DNA of 10,429 nucleotides from DUOJ01 sp041676265 (lineage in GTDB: Bacteria; Spirochaetota; Spirochaetia; Sphaerochaetales; Sphaerochaetaceae): NCBI GenBank assembly GCA_041676265.1, contig JBAYSE010000058.1:1-10429 (forward strand). The letters are read 5' to 3'. A model generated the notes under the pieces. That model ran no database searches. It was not told the DNA's origin and worked only from the letters and a program-made list of their open reading frames with translations. Position 1 is the first letter of the stretch. Each line of letters starts with the position of its first letter. Below are positions 3,786 through 10,429 of the stretch, in pieces. Both the position numbers and the translations under genes were made by a program.

Positions 3786-6700
3786 ATGGTTGCCAGAGGC
3801 AATTCAATTAATAGAAAATATATTGGGACACACACCAAAGAGGTGTGTGAACTGCCGAATCTTGTTGGGATTCAACTAGATTCGTATGAAAGATTTCTCC
3901 AACTCGACCGGATAAAACGGGGAGAGGAGACCGATCCTTCTTATGGATTGGAACAGGTCTTTCAATCAACATTTCCAATCGAAAGCCAAAATGGGGAGAT
4001 GTGTCTCCACTACCATGGCTATACGATTGACTACAACAACATTAAATTCTCCGAATTTGAATGTAAACGTAAAGGGAGAACCTATTCTATCCCCATTAGG
4101 GCAACCATCAGCCTTGAGCTGACGGCAACGGGAGAGCTTCGCCAAAGAGAGATATTCTTTGGAGATTTCCCCCTCATGACCGATAGGGGTACTTTTATTA
4201 TCAACGGGGCAGAGCGGGTTGTTGTTAGCCAAATCCACCGTTCTCCCGGTGTAATTTTCTCCGACGATAAAGGGGTTTACTCTTCAAGAATTATCCCTTA
4301 CAGGGGTTCTTGGTTAGAGTTTGAGATTGAAGATAAGAAGAAAGAGCTCATTTATGCCAAAATTGACAGAAAGAAAAAGATTTTGGGCACTCTTTTCTTA
4401 AGGGCAATTGGCTTTGACACCCGCGAGAAAATTATTGCCAGTTTTTATAAACCTAAAGAAGTGGAACTTCTCAAGGACCCCCAGGCCAATAATGAATTGG
4501 TTGGAGAGGTCGTTTTTAAAGATATCTATTCAACCAAAGGGGTTAAAAATGCCCCAAAACTCCTTAGAGCAGGCGATGAACTCTCCCCGGCTATTCTTGA
4601 GGCTCTCGTTAAGGATGGTATCAAAAACCTCCAAATCATAGACGAGAAGCATCCCGACTCTCTCCATTCACGCCTAATCCTCAACTGTTTTGAGATTGAA
4701 GATGCTAAATACACCCAAGAGGGGAACGATGAACCGCTGAAGGAAGATGTCCTTTCGCCCATCTACGCCGTCTTACAGCCCGGTGAAATGATAGCTATCG
4801 AACGGGCGGAAAAAGATCTGCCCGATCAGTTTTTCTCGAGCCGACGTTATGATCTGGGGAGTGTTGGACGTTACAAATTTAACAAGAAGTTCTCTACCGA
4901 TGATGAGAGTGATGAGGAGATGAGTACCGATTTAACGGTTTTAACGCCTCAAGATATTACCAATACGATGGGTTTCCTCATCAAGGTCTATATTGGAGAA
5001 GAGAACGTCGACGATATCGACCACCTGGGTAATCGACGAGTCCGCTCTGTCGGGGAACTCCTTCAAAACCAACTTAGTGCAGCGTTTGCGAGGATGGAGA
5101 GGATTGCCCGTGAAAGGATGAATTTAGAGAGTAATCAGGCGAAACCACAAGATTTAATCTCGATTAAGCCGGTGGTAGCCGCTATTAAAGAGTTCTTTGG
5201 TTCCTCTCAGTTGAGTCAATTTATGGACCAAGTGAACCCCTTGGCAGAGTTAACCCACAAACGGCGTCTTAACGCTTTAGGACCGGGAGGACTTTCCAGA
5301 GATAGGGCCTCTTTTGAGGTGCGCGACGTCCACTACACTCACTATGGGCGAATGTGTCCCATTGAGACCCCTGAAGGACCCAATATTGGACTGATTGTCT
5401 CTTTAGCCAACTATACGAGGGTTAATAAACATGGATTCCTGGAGACCCCCTACCGCAAAGTTATCGATGGGATTGTTTCTGATAGCTACCGCTATTTAGA
5501 TGCCAACGATGAGGATAAATACTTTATCGCGCAGGCCAACTCTCCTTTAGATAACAAGGGAAATTTCCTTGAGGAGAATATCCCTGTTAGGCGTAGTGGC
5601 GACTACACCACCCGTGAAGCTAAAGATGTCAGGTACATGGATGTCTCTCCAATGCAGGTTATCAGTGTAGCTGCCTCTTTGATCCCATTCTTAGAGCATG
5701 ATGATGCCAACAGGGCCCTGATGGGCAGTAACATGCAACGACAAGCTGTGCCACTCCTCTTCCCTGAAGCCCCCTATGTGGGGACCGGAATGGAGGGGCG
5801 TACAGCCTACGACTCGGGTGTTTTAGTTAAAGCTAGGCGGGCCGGGACGGTTAGTTACGTCTCCTCACTAAGAGTTGAAGTTCTCCCCGATAAGAGTGAA
5901 ATCGAGGGGGAGATTGACACCTACCATATCCAGAAATTTGAAAGAACCAACCAAGATACTTGCTTTAACCAGAAACCAATTGTTGTCAAAGGCGACCATA
6001 TTGAAGAGGGGCAAGTAATTGCCGATGGACCGGCGACCCATGATGGGGAGTTGGCCCTTGGGCGCAACATTTTGGTCGGTTTTGTCCCTTGGAATGGTTA
6101 CAACTACGAGGATGCGGTTCTTATCTCTGAGAGGGTCGTCAAAGACGATATCTACACTTCAATCCATATTAAAGAGTTCTCTACCGATATCAGGGAGACT
6201 AAGTTAGGACCCGAAAAACTGACTAGGGATATCCCCAACACCAGTGAAAAGAGTTTGGAACAATTGGATGAAGATGGTATTGTCAGAGTCGGTTCGGTTG
6301 TACGCCCCGGCCATATTTTGGTGGGGAAAGTAACACCCAAATCTGAATCTGATACTACCCCTGAATTTAAGTTGCTCAACTCTATTTTTGGAGAGAAGGC
6401 CAAAGAGGTGCGCGATACCTCCCTTAAAGTTCCCCATGGGACAGAGGGGACCGTCATCGATATTCAACGTTTAAAACGGAGTGAAGGTGATGAACTTCCC
6501 CCCGGCGTTGATGAGATGGTGAAGGTTCTGATTGCTACAAAGCGCAAGCTTCGTCAAGGCGATAAGATGGCCGGACGGCATGGGAACAAGGGTGTTGTCG
6601 CCCTAGTTCTACCCGAAGAGGATATGCCTTTCATGGAAGATGGCACCCCGCTTGATGTCTGTTTGAACCCATTAGGGGTCCCTTCTAGGATGAATATAGG

Positions 6701-7304
6701 GCAGTTGATGGAAACCCAGTTAGGCTGGGCGGCCAATAAATTGGACGAATGGTACTCTTCTCCGGTTTTCCAGTCAGCCTCTGTTGAGGAGATTGAAGCT
6801 AAAATGAAAGAGGCCAATCTCCCCATAAACTCCAAGACAACCCTTTACGATGGACGTACCGGGGTGCCTTTTGTCAATCCGGTCTTCTGTGGTTATACCT
6901 ACTACCTAAAGTTGCACCACTTGGTAGACGATAAGATGCACGCCAGATCAACAGGTCCCTATTCGCTGGTGACCCAGCAACCCCTCGGTGGTAAAGCCCA
7001 ATTTGGTGGTCAGAGGTTGGGAGAAATGGAAGTTTGGGCACTTGAGGCTTATGGAGCTGCCAATACTTTACAGGAGCTCCTGACAATCAAGTCAGATGAT
7101 ATGAATGGACGGGTGAAAATATACGAAAGTATTGTGAAAGGGGAGCCGGCTACCAGTGCCGGTATGCCTGAGGCTTTCAATGTGCTCGTTCAAGAAGTTC
7201 GTGGGTTAGCCCTCGACATGTCCGTATATGACTCTAAGGGGAGACAATTGCCCTTAACAGAGCGGGACGAAGAGCTAATCAACAAACGCGAATCAAGTAA
7301 TTAA
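3786..7304 (+). CDS. rpoB: DNA-directed RNA polymerase subunit beta
   Basis: A full 1172-residue beta subunit. Visible conserved regions in order: LPNLVGIQLDSYERF near the N-terminus; MTDRGTFIINGAERVVVSQI onward, ending HRSPGVIF (131-158); YRGSW (172-176); the rifampicin cluster GSSQLSQFMD through ALGPGG (472-501); ETPEGPNIGLI (527-537); GDKMAGRHGNKG (925-936) near the active site; and DDKMHARSTGPYSL (1048-1061) leading to the C-terminal part that contacts beta'. The Proteobacterial flap insertion (SI2) is absent: only a short KRSEGDELPPG lies there. Asn496 stands at the E. coli Ser531 position, the residue reported in spirochaetes as the basis of intrinsic rifampicin resistance; Asp481 and His491 (E. 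coli 516 and 526) are normal. The start ATG has GGAGGG (3775-3780) five bases before it. rpoC follows after 14 bases. Confidence 0.99.
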   Translation: MVARGNSINRKYIGTHTKEVCELPNLVGIQLDSYERFLQLDRIKRGEETDPSYGLEQVFQSTFPIESQNGEMCLHYHGYTIDYNNIKFSEFECKRKGRTYSIPIRATISLELTATGELRQREIFFGDFPLMTDRGTFIINGAERVVVSQIHRSPGVIFSDDKGVYSSRIIPYRGSWLEFEIEDKKKELIYAKIDRKKKILGTLFLRAIGFDTREKIIASFYKPKEVELLKDPQANNELVGEVVFKDIYSTKGVKNAPKLLRAGDELSPAILEALVKDGIKNLQIIDEKHPDSLHSRLILNCFEIEDAKYTQEGNDEPLKEDVLSPIYAVLQPGEMIAIERAEKDLPDQFFSSRRYDLGSVGRYKFNKKFSTDDESDEEMSTDLTVLTPQDITNTMGFLIKVYIGEENVDDIDHLGNRRVRSVGELLQNQLSAAFARMERIARERMNLESNQAKPQDLISIKPVVAAIKEFFGSSQLSQFMDQVNPLAELTHKRRLNALGPGGLSRDRASFEVRDVHYTHYGRMCPIETPEGPNIGLIVSLANYTRVNKHGFLETPYRKVIDGIVSDSYRYLDANDEDKYFIAQANSPLDNKGNFLEENIPVRRSGDYTTREAKDVRYMDVSPMQVISVAASLIPFLEHDDANRALMGSNMQRQAVPLLFPEAPYVGTGMEGRTAYDSGVLVKARRAGTVSYVSSLRVEVLPDKSEIEGEIDTYHIQKFERTNQDTCFNQKPIVVKGDHIEEGQVIADGPATHDGELALGRNILVGFVPWNGYNYEDAVLISERVVKDDIYTSIHIKEFSTDIRETKLGPEKLTRDIPNTSEKSLEQLDEDGIVRVGSVVRPGHILVGKVTPKSESDTTPEFKLLNSIFGEKAKEVRDTSLKVPHGTEGTVIDIQRLKRSEGDELPPGVDEMVKVLIATKRKLRQGDKMAGRHGNKGVVALVLPEEDMPFMEDGTPLDVCLNPLGVPSRMNIGQLMETQLGWAANKLDEWYSSPVFQSASVEEIEAKMKEANLPINSKTTLYDGRTGVPFVNPVFCGYTYYLKLHHLVDDKMHARSTGPYSLVTQQPLGGKAQFGGQRLGEMEVWALEAYGAANTLQELLTIKSDDMNGRVKIYESIVKGEPATSAGMPEAFNVLVQEVRGLALDMSVYDSKGRQLPLTERDEELINKRESSN

Positions 7305-7318
7305 GCAGGAGATTTCGG

Positions 7319-10300
7319 ATGAAGGAAATTCAGGATTTCGACAGCATCATGATAAAACTGGCCAGCCCTGAGCAAATCAGAGCTTGGTCATACGGTGAGG
7401 TCAAGAAACCGGAGACAATTAACTACCGGACACTACGACCGGAGCGCGACGGACTCTTTTGCGAGAAAATTTTTGGAACAACTAAAGAGTGGGAGTGTTA
7501 CTGCGGTAAATTTAAGTCTATCCGCTACAAAGGGGTGATTTGTGACCGCTGTGGCGTTGAAGTGACCCACTTCAAAGTTCGTAGAGAGAGGATGGGGCAT
7601 ATCGATTTAGCTTCGCCTGTCTCCCATATCTGGTATTACCGATCGGTGCCCTCGCGGATGTCCCTTATTTTAGATATCCCTCGGACCGCTTTACAATCGA
7701 TTCTCTACTACGAAAAATATGTGGTCATCAATCCAGGCGAAACGGAGTTACTCTACAAGCAACTGCTCACCGAGGATGAGTACTATGAGGCGAGAGAACA
7801 GTATGGTGAGTCCTTTCAAGCGATGATGGGGGCTGAGGCGATTAAGATTCTTTTAGAGAACTTAGACTTAGAGAGTCTCTCAGGGGAACTCAGAGAGCAG
7901 ATGATTGCCAAGGGCGAGAAGGCCGATAAGCGCCTTCTGAAACGTATAGAGGTTGTCGAAAACTTCCGCGATAGTGGCAACCGCCCCGAGTGGATGATCC
8001 TCACGGTTATCCCCGTTATTCCCCCTGAGTTGAGACCCATGGTCCAACTGGATGGTGGGCGATTTGCCACCAGTGATCTCAATGATCTCTATCGGCGGGT
8101 AATTAACCGCAACAACCGGCTGACCCGTTTAATGAGTCTGCACGCCCCCGACATTATTATTCGCAATGAGAAGCGGATGCTCCAAGAGGCCGTCGATGCC
8201 CTTTTTGACAATTCGAAGAAGAAGCGGGTGGTCAAAGGTGCCTCTAACCGTCCCCTTAAGAGCCTTTCCGATATGCTTAAAGGGAAGCAGGGGCGCTTTA
8301 GACAGAATTTACTCGGTAAACGCGTCGACTACAGCGGACGATCCGTTATTGTTGTTGGACCCGAGCTTAGGCTACACCAGTGTGGACTCCCTTCAAAGAT
8401 GGCTTTAGAGCTCTACAAGCCGTTTATCATGAAAAAGTTGGTGCAAAAAGGGGTAGTCTACAATATTAAGAAGGCCAAAACCCTTGTTGAACAAGAGACC
8501 CCTGAGGTCTGGGCAATTTTAGATGATGTAGTGAAAGAGCACCCTGTTTTACTTAACAGGGCTCCGACGCTCCACCGCCTGGGTATCCAAGCTTTTGAGC
8601 CGGTCTTGGTCGATGGGAAAGCTATTAGGCTCCACCCGCTAGTTTGTCATGCTTATAACGCCGACTTTGATGGCGACCAGATGGCTGTTCACGTTCCCCT
8701 GACACAGGCGGCCCAGATTGAGTGTTGGACGCTGATGTTGTCGACTAATAACCTCCTCGATCCGGCTAACGGTAAACCGATTGTTTTCCCCTCTCAAGAT
8801 ATGGTGCTGGGGATTAACTACCTCACCCGTGAGATGAAGGGAGCTAAGGGAACCGGACGTTTCTACGATAACCTTTCTGAGATTATTATGGCGATTGAGT
8901 TGGATGCTCTCTCTTATAATGCCCTCATTAAGTACCGTTTAGAAGAGGGTAAAGTGATTGAAACAACGCCCGGTAGGGTGATTTTCAATGCTGAGATGCC
9001 CCCTGAAATTCCCTATCAAAATGTCTGCTTCGGCGACCGAGAACTTAAACGTCTCGTTGGCGAGGTGATTCAAAACCAGAAGGCCTCGGTAGCCACCAAT
9101 ATGCTCGACTCAATTAAAGACATCGGGTTTAAATATGCCACTTTGTTTGGGGCAACCATTGGACTCTCTGACATGATTATCCCTGAAGCTAAGGCCTCTT
9201 TGGTTAAAGCTGCTGAAGAGCGCCAAGAGGAGATTAGAGAGCAGTACCGCCAAGGTCATATTACCCAAGATGAGCGGTACAACCGGGTTATTGAGGTGTG
9301 GAGCAAGACTACCGAAGATATTTCCAGTTCATTGATGAGTGAGCTGCGAGAAAGCCAAAATGGCTTTAACCCCCTCTATTTAATGGCTGATTCAGGGGCG
9401 AGGGGCTCAAAGACACAGATTCGTCAGTTAGGCGGAATGCGCGGTTTGATGGCCAAACCTTCCGGCGATATCATCGAGTTCCCCATCCGTTCGAACTTTA
9501 GAGAGGGGCTCTCGATCATTGAATTCTTCATCTCCACCAACGGAGCTAGAAAAGGGTTAGCCGATACAGCCCTTAAGACTGCTGAAGCCGGTTACTTAAC
9601 CCGTCGTTTGGTCGATATTGCCCAGGATGTTGTGGTCAACGAAGAAGATTGTGGGACGATTAATGGTATTGAGCGGACGGCTATGAAAGATGGAGACGAT
9701 ATCGTTGAGTCCTTGGCCGACCGTATTGTTGGGCGCTACACCTTAGAGAAAGTTGTTCACCCTATTACCGGAGAGCTAATCTTGGATGTTAACTCCGAGA
9801 TAACACGTGCTAAATCTTACGAGATTGAAGAAGCGGGCATCGAGTCGGTCCTGATTAGGACAGTCCTGACCTGTGAAGCCCACCATGGTGTTTGTCGTAT
9901 GTGTTACGGACGTAATCTGGCCACCAACCGTCCCGTCGATATTGGCGAAGCTGTCGGCATTATTGCTGCCCAATCAATTGGACAGCCGGGCACGCAGTTG
10001 ACGATGCGTACTTTCCACATTGGGGGAACAGCTACCAGTGGTTCAGAAGACAATAAGTTTGCCTTCCACCACCCAGTTGTCATTAATAGAATTGACGGAC
10101 AGATGGTTGAAACTCTCGATGGAGCCCACCTGTTTACCAGAAAAGGGTATATCTACTACTCAAGGGTTTTCTCCGAAGTACCTATCAAGAAAGCTAAAAA
10201 ATTCTTGGTTGAAGAGGGGGATAAAGTCTTTATTGGCGCCCCCCTCTACGAAGATGAGAAGGGGAAAAAGTTTAATTCCAATCAGTTGGGAATTGTAAAA

Positions 10301-10429
10301 TTTGTAGCTGACCGCCTCTTTATTGTGGCCCCCGAGCAACGCATCGAGGTCCGTAACGGTTCAGAGCTGAAGGTTAAGGAAGGCGATTATGTGGCAGAAG
10401 GTGCTACGGTAGTCCTCTTCGACCCCTTC
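7319..10429 (+). CDS. rpoC: DNA-directed RNA polymerase subunit beta' (3' end cut by window)
   Basis: The first 1037 codons of beta', open to the last base; relatives run to roughly 1400 residues. Seen in order: the N-terminal zinc site C60, C62, C75, C78 (CYCG...CDRCG); GKQGRFRQNLLGKRVDYSGR (322-341), leading into the rudder and active-site region; RAPTLHRLG (414-422); the catalytic loop NADFDGDQ (447-454), whose Asp449, Asp451 and Asp453 hold the magnesium; the bridge helix around DSGARGSKTQIRQLGGMRGL (about 691-711); the second zinc site C778, C852, C859, C862; and the trigger loop from GEAVGIIAAQSIGQPGTQLT (876-895) through MRTFHIGG (896-903). After residue 903 comes a beta-rich insertion of at least 134 residues, in the place of E. 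coli SI3. His444 before the catalytic loop (VCHAYNADFDGD) is unusual. AGGAG (7307-7311) precedes the ATG by seven bases. Confidence 0.99.
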   Translation, partial: MKEIQDFDSIMIKLASPEQIRAWSYGEVKKPETINYRTLRPERDGLFCEKIFGTTKEWECYCGKFKSIRYKGVICDRCGVEVTHFKVRRERMGHIDLASPVSHIWYYRSVPSRMSLILDIPRTALQSILYYEKYVVINPGETELLYKQLLTEDEYYEAREQYGESFQAMMGAEAIKILLENLDLESLSGELREQMIAKGEKADKRLLKRIEVVENFRDSGNRPEWMILTVIPVIPPELRPMVQLDGGRFATSDLNDLYRRVINRNNRLTRLMSLHAPDIIIRNEKRMLQEAVDALFDNSKKKRVVKGASNRPLKSLSDMLKGKQGRFRQNLLGKRVDYSGRSVIVVGPELRLHQCGLPSKMALELYKPFIMKKLVQKGVVYNIKKAKTLVEQETPEVWAILDDVVKEHPVLLNRAPTLHRLGIQAFEPVLVDGKAIRLHPLVCHAYNADFDGDQMAVHVPLTQAAQIECWTLMLSTNNLLDPANGKPIVFPSQDMVLGINYLTREMKGAKGTGRFYDNLSEIIMAIELDALSYNALIKYRLEEGKVIETTPGRVIFNAEMPPEIPYQNVCFGDRELKRLVGEVIQNQKASVATNMLDSIKDIGFKYATLFGATIGLSDMIIPEAKASLVKAAEERQEEIREQYRQGHITQDERYNRVIEVWSKTTEDISSSLMSELRESQNGFNPLYLMADSGARGSKTQIRQLGGMRGLMAKPSGDIIEFPIRSNFREGLSIIEFFISTNGARKGLADTALKTAEAGYLTRRLVDIAQDVVVNEEDCGTINGIERTAMKDGDDIVESLADRIVGRYTLEKVVHPITGELILDVNSEITRAKSYEIEEAGIESVLIRTVLTCEAHHGVCRMCYGRNLATNRPVDIGEAVGIIAAQSIGQPGTQLTMRTFHIGGTATSGSEDNKFAFHHPVVINRIDGQMVETLDGAHLFTRKGYIYYSRVFSEVPIKKAKKFLVEEGDKVFIGAPLYEDEKGKKFNSNQLGIVKFVADRLFIVAPEQRIEVRNGSELKVKEGDYVAEGATVVLFDPF

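Noticed and set aside
7816..8408. Open frames on both strands inside the rpoC region (7816-8082 minus, 8166-8408 plus).
   Set aside because: The rpoC frame is uninterrupted from 7319 to 10429 with all family motifs, so these are shadows and not evidence of a broken gene.
1..10429. CRISPR arrays, toxin-antitoxin pairs, phage genes or defence genes.
   Set aside because: None seen. Apart from the left 282 bases and short spacers, the window is filled by well-known core genes.

Overview
This is a core transcription and translation locus. In order on the + strand it carries tRNA-Thr(GGT), rpmG (L33), tRNA-Trp(CCA), secE, nusG, rplK (L11), rplA (L1), rplJ (L10), rplL (L7/L12), rpoB and a 3'-truncated rpoC. 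Every gene points the same way, gaps are short, each CDS has a clear Shine-Dalgarno sequence, and I see no hairpin followed by a T-run. The block therefore reads as one long transcript, or a set of overlapping ones.

The proteins point to a spirochaete, most likely Treponema-like (Spirochaetota). The RpoB rifampicin region ends RRLNALGPGG, with Asn where most bacteria have Ser. L11 has GPHGVSAPQF rather than GQHGV, and L1 has a TVRDTVVLPH stretch as I recall it from Treponema. The base composition looks intermediate and I cannot name a genus. Neither tRNA gene encodes its 3' CCA.

Layout: bases 1-282 hold no complete gene. The left part (about 1-102) carries two tandem 23-base repeats and looks like the end of an insertion sequence, possibly IS21-type, whose body would lie off the left edge. 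Bases 103-282 hold the candidate promoter region of the operon. Bases 283-1447 interleave tRNAs with rpmG, secE and nusG. Bases 1448-1553 form a structured leader before rplK that resembles the L1-binding part of 23S rRNA, a probable autoregulatory site. rplK-rplA-rplJ are tightly packed, leaving no space for the usual L10 leader before rplJ. A strong hairpin separates rplJ from rplL. A 151-base structured spacer separates rplL from rpoB, where many bacteria attenuate or process the transcript. rpoB and rpoC fill the rest.

The genes work together: SecE anchors the protein-export channel, NusG couples RNA polymerase to the ribosome and Rho, L11/L1/L10/L12 build the two mobile stalks of the 50S subunit, and RpoB/RpoC form the polymerase catalytic core. 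I see no undescribed system. The points worth checking are the natural rifamycin-resistance residue in RpoB, the candidate RNA regulators between ribosomal genes, an L33 with a degraded zinc site, the IS-like end beside the operon promoter, and the insertion inside the RpoC trigger loop.
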